Source: Crotalaria pallida
Taxonomy: Eukaryota; Streptophyta; Magnoliopsida; Fabales; Fabaceae
Direction of reading: 5' to 3'
Assembly: GCA_037953625.1 (NCBI GenBank)
Contig: CM075651.1
Coordinates: 149,932,001-149,996,000, forward strand
Length of the DNA stretch: 64,000 nt
In this document: positions 10,670 to 22,000 of the stretch, in pieces
Layout of the letters: the number at the start of each line of letters is the position of its first letter
Numbering within the stretch: position 1 is the stretch's first letter
The notes under the pieces: generated by a model
What the model was told of the DNA's origin: nothing
Database searches by the model: none
What the model saw: the letters and a program-made list of their open reading frames with translations, nothing else
Position numbers and translations under genes: made by a program

Positions 10670-12126
10670 TGTAAAATCAAATCTCAGATTAAGGTGGATT
10701 AATTTTGATGATGACAATGTAATTAAATTATGGACTTAATTTGAAGAATGCAAGCCCAACAATAAAGAAGATCAAGTGCTTAGTTTAATTATTCATTCTC
10801 ATTTATTCTTAATGTATTTTATTTATGAGAGTGGGTAGTTTAGGTTTTTATTCTCACATAAGGTCAAATAATATTCATTCATGAAAGGTTGAGATTAAAA
10901 CCAATCAGACTTGAGAAGAGAATTGAAAACAATGTTAGAAAACTTAATTTTTCCAACATTGACCAATTCACTCGAGTGATTTATGAATTTTCAGTAATAT
11001 AGCCGTTGGATAAAGTAAAAAGGCAACACTATCAGAGTTGACCACAAAACACTCGAGTGTTTCCAAAAAGACTCGAGTGATTTAGGTCTGACAGCAAATT
11101 TTTTAAACGTTAGAAGAGGACAAAAAGGAAGAATAACTTGGTTTTTCCTTCCCTTTTGTCCCCTTACTTATATTCTAAATAGCGGCCATTATCCAGGTGA
11201 ACAAGCTTACATTCTATCATTGATTCTCTCTCTCTCAAGTGTTAAAAATCATTTTCTCTCTAAACTCAACCAAGCATTCATCTTTATTATTTGTCTTAGT
11301 GAGTTAAGAGAGTGTGCTTCATTTTGTAAGAGAATTATTTGTTGTAAAATTCTCAAACACTCAAACACTTTAGCTTGTTTAGAAAATCTTGGTGAGGTAT
11401 CCAAGTACTTGGTGAGGTATCCAAGTTCTCAAGCCTTGGGAGGTTCTCAAGCACAAAGACTAAGAGGATTCTTAGCTTGGTGGGCTCTTGGAGGTTCCAA
11501 GGAGCTTAAGAAGAAGGGACTCTTCATCACCAAATCAAGTTGGGGTAGAAATTTCAAGAGTTTTGTACACTCTTGAAAAGGGTTAGGATTGAGTGAGGAA
11601 TCTCAATTTATCCTTGTAATTTCTAACAATTTGATTACTAGTAGAAACTCCTAAGTTGATTAGGGGGACTGGATTAGCACTCTATATTGAGTGTGAACCA
11701 GGATAAAATTGGTGTTGTCTCTCTCTTTTATAGCTTTCTTAGTTTTCAAGTAAAACCAAACCCTAAGTTCTCTAGAAAGGGGCTTTTATAATTCTAGTAG
11801 CAATTGGTTGCAATTAACTTGTTTTAACTTAGTTTAATTGCCCTCTACTTTGATTTATATCTGCCCTGGATTAGTCTTTAAGAAATTGAATCATTTTGCT
11901 AAATTTCTCTGAAACTGCTCCTTTCTGTTCTGCATAAAACACTCGAGTGTTTTTCAATTCACTCGAGTATTTCGTGGACTTTCACTCGAGTAAATTGCCC
12001 AGTTTCAGAAAAACAAGCTTTTGATCAATTATCTTTTAATTGCACCGAAAATTAGTCACTGTTGCTTCCATATTACTATTCACCCCCCCTCTAGTAATTG
12101 CTAAGCCCGCTTGTTGGTTTCCAACA
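10670..12126 (+). repeat. 3' LTR of the copia element
   Basis: 1457 bases, from TGTAAAATC to TTTCCAACA, followed by the GCAAC target duplication. It lacks two ~20-base palindrome-bearing segments found in the 5' LTR and is otherwise nearly identical. Confidence 0.95.
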
Positions 12127-12438
12127 GCAACAACGACACCCTTCCCTCTTTTTTCTTCTTCATCATTTTCATTTTCATTGAGTGCATATAACAAATAACC
12201 ATCAAGTACATTATTAACCATAAAAAGAAAAAACAAAACACCATGTACTAGTGACTTTGTTTATCATGTAGGTTTTGCCAATCAATAATAAAATCAATAT
12301 ATATATATATATATATGCCTTTATTGTAGGAGAATAAATGTTGAAGCTACTTCTGTTGCAGCTGGTTGTGTAGCTCTGTTGCTGTTTCTGGCGCTGTTGC
12401 TGTGTGGGATGCCCGTCGCCGTTGCTATGTGTAGTGGT

Positions 12439-13244
12439 TAGAGGTGGCAACTCGAGTTACCAGGATGGGTTCGGGCCGGCCCACTTCTGGCTCGGACTAT
12501 GACCGGGCCGGGCTAAAAAAGTCCGGCTTAAAATCGAGCTTTCAAATTCGTGTCTAAACCCGCCCTATGCGGGTAGCGGGCTTATACGGGCCGGCCCGAC
12601 GACTTTTTTTTTTATTTAAACAAAAAACTAAGATGCTAAAAAAAATAAAATTAAACAAAAGAACTAAGAAGTGTGTGACACTGAGTTATGAAAATTGAAA
12701 GGACAGGGTTGTTTGAGTATTATCCTCAATCTTAACGGCCGCATTTCAGCTCCTATTTTTTAGGCCTTTATAATTCTTTAATTTATTATTCTATTTTTCT
12801 TTGTATTTATCTGTACAAGTTAACAATTTTAAAATTGTACTTTATATATGTGTGATCAGCACATTGCTTTAATGAGAATTATGTTGTTTTTTTTTTCTCA
12901 CTTTCTCTAGTTTACTTATTTTCTATAAGAATGGTATATATCAATATAATAGTATATTGGATTATTGGTGTTAATAACTTCAACCTTAGTGCCTTGGTCA
13001 TACGTGTGCTTCACTGCTTTGTGCAAAGCTTGGTAGGCCATTGTTTTGGCCCATTATTTTTTTAAAGGGCTTATGTATTATAATATTATTAGCTTTCTCA
13101 AATCAGTAAAAAAAATTTTAAAAAATATATATAAATCGGACTTTCGGGCCGGGGCGAGCTGGCCCGGGCTGAAAAGGCCCAGATATATTTTGGGTTCAAA
13201 TTTTGTTATCTAAACTCGGATATAATGCGGGCTTATTCGGGTCA
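12439..13244. mobile_element. hAT-like non-autonomous element rich in GGGCCGG motifs
   Basis: Starts 'tagaggtggcaac' and is dense in 'gggccggcccg'-type inverted words at both ends, with an AT-rich centre. Flanking 8-mers GTAGTGGT (12431-12438) and GCAGTGGT (13245-13252) match at 7 of 8 positions, as expected for an old hAT target duplication. No transposase is visible. It lies inside the host TIR element. Superfamily assignment rests on the 8-bp duplication and the 'aggggtggcaa'-like end. Confidence 0.55.
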
Positions 13245-13560
13245 GCAGTGGTGGTGGTCATCGCTGGCGCGGTAAGGGAAGGGAAAGAAGAGGGAATGGG
13301 GAAGAAGAAAGAAGATAGAAATAAAAGGGAAGGGTGCCGCTGTTGTTGTGTAGGATGGTGGTGGGTGCCGCTACCGTCGCCGCTGTGTGCATTGGTGGTG
13401 GGCATCGCTAGCGCTGGTGCTGTGTAAGGAAAGGGGGAAGAAGAAAGAGCATCTAGGTTTAAGATTCATTTTTTTAATAAAGGGTATATTTGTCTTTTCT
13501 CAATTAAAATGGGGTATGGGGATAATTGAAGGGGTGTAAATTCCAAAACTCATTTTTTTT

Positions 13561-14404
13561 CTATTTCTTTGTATTTATGGGTGCATCTATGTGGGCCTTC
13601 ATCACTTATCAGACAGTGTTCCTTTGGTTTCCCTTCGGATTGGCTCCTTATCGTAGCCCATTATTCAACTTTTTTTTTATACTAAAAGTTTGCAAAATAT
13701 ATTAAATTAAACACAAAACACTTTTTTAAAAAATTATTTTCATGAGAAATAATCAATCCGAAACACGCCAACAACATTCAAATAACATAATTTGAATTAA
13801 AAATATTTTAAATTCAATATTTCATAAATTTAATGATTTTTTATTATCAAAAATTAATATTTTACAAGGGTTATGTCATAGTTTTTTATTACTTGATCCT
13901 TGTAATAGGTGACATATATAATGATCCCTATTTTTTATTGTCATGTATTGAATATTAATATTAGATAATACTATTATTATAACACGATTATAAAAGGATT
14001 GATAATAAGTTAATGACTAGGGTAAGACAATAATGAATATAGTAAGCGTCTAAGGACATAGACAATATAATCATGATATGAATTTTTGAGGATAATGATC
14101 AAAATTTTCTCTACAACTTTTTTAATGTTCAAGTTTCAACTTGAAATATGCATTGTTGCTCGCTCACCATTGAAAAATATTTGGAAATAAATTTCAAGAA
14201 CTTTAAGTCATGAATCAAAGAAAGATTTAATAAAATTTCATATTTATTTGAATTCTCTCTATATATTCATCAAAATAGTAATGTGATTATATGAGATAAA
14301 AGAAAAACAAATATGTTACAAATTAATAAAAAATAATGAAACTCTTAAATTATGAGGTTACAATAGTAAAAGAAACATCAAAGATGAAAAAAACCCTAAT
14401 AGTT
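13561..14404. other. Intergenic AT-rich DNA
   Basis: I see no gene, RNA or well-bounded element in this stretch. It is A/T-rich with short homopolymers. Confidence 0.4.
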
Positions 14405-14720
14405 ATGGCTGGTCACTGAAATGGATTTTTTAATTTGTACATATAATGTCAAAAAAAGTCTAAAAGAAGCAAAAATATCGGCATGGTACCGTTTAACATG
14501 AGAAAGCAAACTTAAATGGTGGTTGTTGGGAACTAAACTTAGGATGGAAGTTATAAACCATTTTCCTTGATTTCAAGGCCATCTTTAAAGAAGCATAAAA
14601 CCACCTTACGTCAGTGCATTGATTAACTAGTTTCAATCTTTTTATCGCCCATAGTAACCACAGTACAACCCATTAGAGCCTCTTTCACACGATGGCATCT
14701 CGAGGTCCAACCGTTGGTAA
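14405..14720. repeat. Dispersed repeat, copy 2 (pairs with 2015-2335)
   Basis: Same landmarks and orientation as copy 1: 'tttcaaggccatcttt', 'accaccttacgtca', 'atcgcccatagtaacca', 'cctctttcacacgatgg'. No protein is evident. Confidence 0.6.
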
Positions 14721-14799
14721 TAATTTAAGATTACACTAGAAAATTAAAATTGTATGACAAATGCATTCTCAAATGTATGCTTCGGGTTGATAGACTCCC

Positions 14800-15870
14800 A
14801 TTTACCCTTGACATTCTCAAAAGATACTTGCCACCAATATAGTCTATCAAAGATTAATTTTGTCACCAATTTAGTTTCTTAAAGATATATATTTGCCACC
14901 AATATAATTCCTCAACAATCAATTGTGTTGTTACATTAACCCCTTTGTGTTGCTCTACTACAAAGTTATTTAACGGTACTTACCTGACACGTTAAATAAA
15001 AAATAGTATTTTTTAAACATGAATAAATAAATAAAATATAATGACAAAAAACAAATACCCAACATAAATGTACTTGAGTTGTGAGGGAAGCACTCACGAG
15101 GTTACAATTGTAGATGATAATTTGCACTCATATATGTATGGATCCTGGCGAGGATTACCCATTTGAGATTTCATGTACGAGTATTTTTTTCTAGCGAGGA
15201 TGGGAATAAGGATGAGAAAAGAAAAAAATATTTTTTTCTCGGAGGAGGAGAAAAAAATATCTCATGTGACTATTTGGAGAATGGGAAGAAAAATCTCTTC
15301 GCGAAAAATATTATATATAAAAATATATTACTTCCTCTGGTCCTATATATAAGCTCTCTTTGAAGACTTTTCTTTGCTCCTTAATATAAGTCTCATTTCC
15401 AATGACATTAATTACTTCTTTTTCACTAACACCCCTATTTACTTAACACTTTTTAGATTCTCAATAATAATTATAGGGGTATTTTTGAAAAAGTATACCA
15501 AATATTTGTATTTCCAATACCACTAATAATATTAACTAAGTTTGTTAAAGGATGTGAAAATCAGTCAAATGAGTTTATAATAAGGACCAAAGGGAGTATA
15601 TTAATAAGATTATTTTAATTTCGTATTTATATTAACTATGTTTATTTATTTAAGTTTTTGTAATTTTATTTTACAATTTTTTTTAATTTCGTATTTTGAA
15701 ATTTGTATTTTTGAGAGACTATATCAGTAGTAAATTTTTTTCAGGGATCAAACTGATGACATAATTAATCTTTAAAAAATTATATTGTTATCAAATATTT
15801 TTGAGAGACTGAATTGGTGACAATGAAATTTTTGAAAGATCAAATTAATTACTATTTACTATTGTCCCCA
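14800..15870. repeat. Degenerate inverted-repeat element with a nested Stowaway-like MITE
   Basis: The left arm (about 14820-14960, repeated 'ttgccaccaatata' and 'tttagtttcttaaag') is mirrored by the right arm (about 15710-15860, 'gagagactgaattggtgacaa'). Between them, 15330-15600 starts 'tacttcctctggtcctatat' and ends 'aaggaccaaagggagtat', the TACTCCCTCCG-type ends of legume Stowaway-like MITEs. The arms are much diverged and the borders approximate. Confidence 0.5.
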
Positions 15871-16039
15871 CACAACTTAGATGTCAATGTTTTTTTTTAA
15901 TTAATAATTTAAAATAAAATGATATGTATATATATTTTTTTTGAACAAAATGATATATTTTATTTATCTTTATATTCTATGATATTTGTACATAGATGTC
16001 TCATTATGATTAGTAAACCTAAAAATGATATAGATAATT

Positions 16040-16145
16040 TTTTTTTTGGTTTACATGGGAGATCTGAGACTAGAACTCATGACTTGGGAAGGTGGAAATC
16101 CTAAGTGTCCTTGCAGTCACCAACTGGACTGTCTTACGCGGACAA
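16040..16145 (-). repeat. Possible SINE relic (reverse orientation)
   Basis: On the minus strand a tRNA-like box A ('gtccagttggtgactgc') is followed about 50 bases later by a box B-like 'gagttctagtct'. No clear tail or target duplication was found. Weak call. Confidence 0.3.
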
Positions 16146-16704
16146 TGATATAAATAGTTTTTAAAACATAAGTAACGCTAAAACGAAACCCTAAATATAT
16201 TGGGATAGCCGTTAGACTATTTAACCCGCTATATTTTGAAGCCCTGTTCATTCTCCTTCCCAGCTCCCACGGCCCCGTTCTAGAGCAGCCAGATTCCCCC
16301 TTACAACGGTGTCAGCTCTCAGCTCTGTACAACCGTTGAGGAAACTGGCAACGATAGATCTCACTTCAATTCACCTCAGCTGAGCTTAGTAAACATTCGT
16401 GGTCTACTTATTTTTGCACTTGTTCGGTTGTTCCTTAAATATCTTGAGGTAAAAAGCGCTATCATGAAATCCTTTACTCTATATGTTCTTATCATCACTC
16501 ATTCTTGTAGGCTAATAACTTCCGAAGCAGCAGGAGATAAGGTGTGGTTGAAGTTAATGTCAATGACATGCTTCTTTGATACTCCGTCAGTTGCATACAA
16601 TTAACGAAAAATTGCAACAATTATTATCCCAAGTTAAAATTAAAACAATGAATAAAAATTTAAAATTATATTATTTGATTTATGATTGGTTAGTCAATTT
16701 AAAA

Positions 16705-17008
16705 TGTACTCTCTCCGGTCCTATATATATGTCACATTTTAGAAAGTTTTCTTGATCCTAATTATAAGTCACTTTATATTTTCTATGCATCATTTATTGA
16801 TTTTTCTCTTTTTTGCCCTTATTAAATGCTTTGACTATCTATGTGTTTTTTGTTGTTCATTAATGAGTGCGAATTTTCCAAGAAAAGTTAAGGGGGTACA
16901 ATTATAATGTTACAATATATTCTCATAGAATTCATAAAACCAACTAATTTCCTTGGTATGTATAATTCGATTAAGTATGCCTTATAATAAGGACCAGAGG
17001 GAGTACTA
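16705..17008. mobile_element. Stowaway-like MITE (~300 bp)
   Basis: Ends 'tactctctccggtcctatat' and 'ataaggaccagagggagta' are inverted repeats of each other and flanked by TA. The body matches, on the other strand, the MITE at 28515-28925. Non-coding. Confidence 0.65.
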
Positions 17009-17182
17009 AATAGTGAATTTTGCAATTGGTTGATTTATTTTTTAATTTTGTTGATTTATTTTTTTAAAATTTTATCAATTTTTTTGGAGGGAGGGAATAT
17101 TTAATCACATTCATTCTTCGTCTTTAACTTATTTTTTGTTTTTCTTTCCTTTTCTTTTTTTTTTTTAATAATTTTTTTAAAA

Positions 17183-17400
17183 GATAATGGATATTCATGG
17201 TATCTCAAAACTTGGTCTCGAGTTCGAATCTGGGGTATGGAGCAATCTCCGCTGAAAGACCCCTACCGCCTAGTGCGATCTCAGTTGGGTCGGACCGGAT
17301 GAGTCGGGTTTTGAAAAACTTGCGGGTAAGATCCGGATCCGGTAACTATGCAGGACTGGGTCATAGTTTACACCAGCGGTGCGGGTAGCGGGTAGCGGGT
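17183..17400 (+). repeat. SINE-like relic next to the CDC6 promoter
   Basis: Box B-like 'gagttcgaatct' near 17219 is followed by a body with 'cagttgggtcggaccggatg', which resembles the 3' body of the well-bounded SINE at 27747-27915 ('gcccaatgggtcggatacc'). A short GC-rich repeat 'gcgggta' occurs three times near 17379-17401. The 5' end is truncated or unclear. Confidence 0.5.
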
Positions 17401-17447
17401 AGGCCCTACCCGGACACATTGGCATTCCGAAAAACACGCGCTAACTG

Positions 17448-17455
17448 GCGCCAAA
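17448..17455 (-). promoter_or_regulatory. E2F binding site upstream of CDC6
   Basis: Reads TTTGGCGC on the minus strand, an exact match to the E2F consensus TTTSSCGC. It lies about 150 bases upstream of the CDC6 start codon. Plant CDC6 genes are known E2F targets expressed at G1/S. Confidence 0.7.
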
Positions 17456-17473
17456 GAAATGAGCGCGCCACTG

Positions 17474-17481
17474 TTTCCCGC
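17474..17481 (+). promoter_or_regulatory. E2F binding site upstream of CDC6 (second)
   Basis: TTTCCCGC, an exact E2F consensus, 126 bases upstream of the ATG and 18 bases from the previous site. A near-match 'gcgcgcca' lies between them. The paired arrangement fits S-phase control of a replication-licensing gene. Confidence 0.72.
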
Positions 17482-17606
17482 TAAAACGCAAAAAACCACT
17501 ATATCAATCACTACTTGCCTTCGTTTTTCTTCTTCTTCTTCTTCAGATTCACTATTTTATTACGATTAATTTATAATAATAATCTTAGCTTTTCAATTGT
17601 AGCATC

Positions 17607-19013
17607 ATGCCATCCATCGCCTCCGATTGCACTCCTCAGAAGAAGCTCAGATTCACATCTCATTCGGCGCCCAAACGGAAATCTCAGCGACGGTGCAGCA
17701 ATGCGAGCCCCCGCACTTCTCTTACTGTGAGTGAGACTAGAATGAAACAAAAAAAAAAAAAAAAAGACTCAATTCTAGAATATGCTTCTGTTTTTCTTTC
17801 CTTTTTCGTAGAGGTTGTTTCGGTTATTTCTCTAATTTTGATTATTTGCAGGAAAACGACGTTGTTTCGACTCGTTTCGGTGATAAACCAGCTGATTCGG
17901 GTAATGTTGCTGCCAAACTGGAATTGGATCCTAAATGTGAGTGAATTTTGTTTTTCCATTGGGTTTTATTTCGAGAAGATAGGAAAAATATTTAAGGAAT
18001 GAAAAATTGATTAATTTTTTGAAAAAAAAAAGAAAAAAGAATTGAGTGATGAAAATAAGCAAAAATTAGAGAAAGAGTAAAGGCGCAGTCCAGAAAAATT
18101 TCCTTGTGTGAGATGAACATTGAAAAGAGTTATTATAGTGAAATTTGAGAGAAACTAAGATAAAAACTGAAATGTATTGAGTGGTGGAAGCTGTGTACAG
18201 TTAATTAAGTGCTGGATCAACGAATTAATCAATTATCTCAATTAATTTTCTTAATTTAATTTTTCTGATCATGCCAGGCACAGCTGAATCCACTCCTCAG
18301 AAGCGCAAATTAAGATCTCACGCGGCGTTGGAGGCTTCGACACTTTCCCCTCTGACCCCTCCTCCATCCGAATCGAGACCTGTGCAACGGCGCAACGTTG
18401 CAAGCCCCCACACTTCTCTAAATGTGAGTGAGAAAAACAAAAATCAACTGTGGAATAATTGTTTTTCCAAATCATCCACTGAGCGCGTGTGTTGATTATT
18501 TCTCTTGGATTGATTATTCGCAGGGAATCGATGTTGCTTCGATTTGTGCTGATGATAAACAAGTTGAATCCTGTAATGTTGCTGCCAAGCTTACATGGGA
18601 TCCCAAAGGTGAGTGAGTTTTGTTTTTGATTAGGTTTTATGGATAGATTGGAAAAAAAAATTAAATAAGTGACCCTTCATTGCATCAATCCTTGCCAGAC
18701 ATCGCTGCTGATTCCACTCCTCAGAAGCGCAAATTAAGATCTTATGCGGCGTCAGAGGCTCAGATCCCTTTCCCTCCAACAACTTTTCCGTCCACATGGG
18801 AACCTCAGAGGCGCCGCATCGTTGCGAGCCCCCACACTGTGAGTGAGAAAAAAACTCTATTCCAGAATATGTTTCTCTTAATTTACTGTGAGTATTTTGA
18901 TTATTTTTCTCTTATTGATTAGTTGCAGGAAAACAATGTTGTTTCGATTTATGCTGGTGATAGACAAGCTGAGTCAGGTGATGGTGCTGCCAAACTCAAG
19001 TGGAATCCCACCG
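17607..19013 (+). repeat. Three tandem copies of a two-exon module inside CDC6
   Basis: Copy 1 is about 17604-17936 and its intron, copy 2 about 18275-18608, copy 3 about 18696-19013. The second exon of each copy is exactly 85 bases. The first exons share 'actcctcagaag' and 'agccccc.cact', with the same GTGAGTGAG donor. The introns are also related: those after copies 1 and 3 (17937-18277 and 19014-19381) align over much of their length, so genomic DNA was duplicated rather than processed RNA. Confidence 0.88.
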
Positions 19014-22000
19014 GTGAGTGAACTTTGTTTTCGTTTAGTTATGTTGAGAAAATAAGGAAAAAAATATGGGTAGAGAATAAACTAAAAAAAATGAGAAACA
19101 TATAGATTTTTAGAAAAAGAAAAAGAAGATAAAGTGAGGGATAATAAGCAATACAAGAGAGAAAGAATATAGGTGCATTCGAGAGAAAATTCCATGAAGG
19201 AGGATAGATGACATCACTGTGAGATAAACATTGAATAGAGATAGAGAAATATGTGAGAAAATATGGAAATCGAAAAACTGTAATTTACTTAATGATAGAA
19301 GCTTTGTGCAAGCGAGTAGTAACTAACTAAAATTTGCTTGCCTGACGTGAATGGGGTACGTGTGTTTGATTTGAGGAATAGATCGTGAGCAATTGAGGTT
19401 GGTGAAGGAGGCATTGCATGTGTCCACAGAACCTTCTAGAATTGGATGCCGTGAGGATGAGCAGAATATGGTGTTGGATTTTTGCAAGGTATGTGTTGCG
19501 AAAGAGAAGGCTGGGAGCTTGTACATTTGTGGATGTCCTGGAACTGGAAAATCGTTAACTATGGAGAAAGTGAAAGGGCTCTTACTCAATTGGGCTTCAG
19601 AGGTATGTAGAAAACTAGAAATATGTAATTTTTTTTTTTATTTTCATTTATGTCTTTGATCTTATACTGGTGTTTTAGAATTCAGTGGTTTGCCTGGAGC
19701 ATTTTAAACAATTTCATAATGATTATACTGTTATGTATGTTACATGGATATGTGCTTTCTCCTGAGTTCTATTATTACATTCATTTGTTTCTTATTAAAT
19801 GGTTCTGATATGAAAGGTCAGTAGATATTATTGGAAGTATATCTTAACAGAATTGTTAATGTGTGTATCGTTCGACAACCACACTTAATAAAACCTCTGA
19901 TATTTATTAGATTTATGGTCTGAGGTGTATGCCCATGTTGCATATATTTTCAAAATTCTCCCCCTTGATTGTTATGTGCATGTTTGGTTTACAGTTTATC
20001 CCTCAAAATCATGGTTTGGGGGGGCTTATCTAAGTTTCACCTTACTTAGTCATGTTTGGAAAATCCACTTTTGGGTTATTGGTAATTGAATTTTGATCTC
20101 AAAATCATCTTTTGAGTAGAAGTTACACTCTTTGCTTTTATGCTCATCCAAACCTGGTTTTGTTAACTGAAAACCAAACATGTTGATATGTAAAAATGCT
20201 CTTTCTAAAACACAATGTGCTCTTTGTTCCGCAAACTAATATTACTGCCCGTATGATTTGCAGGCAGGTTTCCAGCAGCCAGATGTTCTATCTGTAACTT
20301 GTACTAAACTTGTCAATACATCTGACATTTTTACTGAGGTGGGAATATTAAAGCACCTTCTAGCTAAATCAACAGTGTTCATTTACTGACATGTAGTTGT
20401 TCTCGCAGATACTTGGGTTAAACCAACCACCTGGGAAAAAGCTTACAGACACACCCTTGAAACAACTCCAGAACATGTATTCTCAGAAGTCGTCTAGAAA
20501 GAACATGGTGTAAGAAACATATCCCTACCCTGGAAGTTATAGAGTGATACACATACATATACTATAAGCTTGCTTTTATGTATTTAATCAGACTGCTGCT
20601 TGTGTGTGTAATTTGGACCTAAAGATTTATTTTATCTCTATTGTGACAGATTGATAGTTGCTGATGAATTGGATTTTCTAATAACCAAAGACAGGGCTGT
20701 GCTCCATGATCTTTTCATGCTCACCACCTTACCATTTTCCAGATGTATTTTAATAGGTAAATTCCTCACAAGAGTAAATTTATTTCTTTTGGATTCTCAC
20801 ACATTTTGGGCTATTCAATATTATTGTATTTTTTTTATACAGGGGTAGCAAATGCAATCGACCTAGCTGATCGTTTTCTTCCAAGGCTTGCATCATTAAA
20901 CTGTGAGTAAATCCTGTCTTAGTATACTCTTATGTAAAAAGAATGTCCAAGCTGTTTTTAAGTTGTGGACTGTTTTTTAATGACCTTTGTAATGAAGCTA
21001 GCCTTTTTTCTACTTGAATACACCATTGAACATTTTTATTATGTTTTCCTTCTTCTATGATATGATTTCTATCCTTTGTTCTGTTCCAGGCAAGCCTGTT
21101 GTTGTAACTTTTCGGGCCTACTCTAAAGATCAGATCCTTAGGATTCTACAAGAAAGACTAAGTGTAAGATCAATGCTAATGAACTTGTTTGACTTATATG
21201 GTTGTGGGACTGGCCGATATCACTTTGATTGATGACTAATTTTTGGTAGTAAATGATTGTTGGAATTTGTAATGTAATTCCATCCAAAAACCTACCTACT
21301 TACAAGATACAACTTAGCTGAGGGAAATGTTAAATTTCTTTATATAAGAATATTATTTATTATTTTATTAATATTTTTTTGTCTTACCATCAGGAACTTC
21401 CTTTCAATGTCTTCCAGCATCAGGCACTAGAACTATGTGCTAGGGTGAGTCCATTTATCACTGTTAAGATAATTTCATATTTGCTCTTATCTAGAACTGA
21501 CTACATTGTGATCTTAGTTGTATTCAATAAAAAAAACTAAATTAATCCCTTGCTAATGAAGAATTCTAATTCTTATAGAACAAGTACTGTCTTACAACTT
21601 ACAAGTACTTGGCTCTTGCTCGTACAATGAATAAGTATTAGCTTTGGCTGTAGCAGTATTTCCAAATTTGACCTTTGCCAGTTCCATCCTCAAGAGAGAG
21701 AGAGAGAGATCCTGGTATCAGTAAATTTGCCATTGTTTTCATCACATTCGCTTAAACTGTCCTATAGAATTGGCTAGGGTCAATATATGAATATCGAATT
21801 TCACGTGCGTGATATCACAAAATCAATCACATTTGTTGCTTTTGAAATATACAGTGGGCTGATAGCCTAATTTAATAAAAGGGTTAAGGTTTTGCTTCTT
21901 TATAATATCTCAATCCTCTTCAACTTTTTTATCCCGTAGTAAGTGCTTATTCGAATTCCTAAATAGTTTCACAGAGTTGGTTTTAATACCTAATGATAGG

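Larger units (their letters stand above)
2987..12126 (+). mobile_element. Full-length Ty1/copia retrotransposon, Sirevirus-type, with broken frames
   Basis: Complete LTR element with a perfect 5-bp target duplication (GCAAC at 2982-2986 and 12127-12131), TG..CA ends, a tRNA-Met primer binding site and a polypurine tract. The order protease-integrase-RT-RNase H identifies Ty1/copia. The long gag with two zinc knuckles, the ~1.5-kb LTRs, several 'gggggag' purine tracts before the 3' LTR and the many CACTCGAGTG palindromes are Sirevirus traits. The LTRs differ at about 14 positions by eye plus two 20-base indels, so the insertion is young. Coding frames are interrupted at 6342-6344 and near 7000. 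No env-like reading frame is convincing. It sits inside the TIR element. Confidence 0.95.
2770..13560. mobile_element. Non-autonomous DNA element with ~235-bp terminal inverted repeats, interrupted by nested insertions
   Basis: The left end (from about 2778, after a poly-T run, 'gagttttggaatttacaccc') is repeated in inverse orientation at the right end (to about 13551, 'gggtgtaaattccaaaactc'). Similarity continues for about 235 bases on each side, including a GC-rich inner part with 'cacccaccaccatcc'. Removing the nested retrotransposon leaves roughly 1.65 kb of host element, and removing the hAT-like insertion leaves less than 1 kb. No transposase is visible. The ends are buried in T runs, so the target duplication and the superfamily are not resolved; a Mutator-like or fold-back element is possible. 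Confidence 0.65.

Noticed and set aside
13196..13427. Overlapping frames in the right TIR arm as a gene
   Set aside because: They are the inverse of the left TIR arm and owe their length to GC-rich repeats.
18269..18562. Minus-strand frame antisense to CDC6 exons 3-4
   Set aside because: Shadow of the plus-strand exons, which have consistent splice signals and phase.
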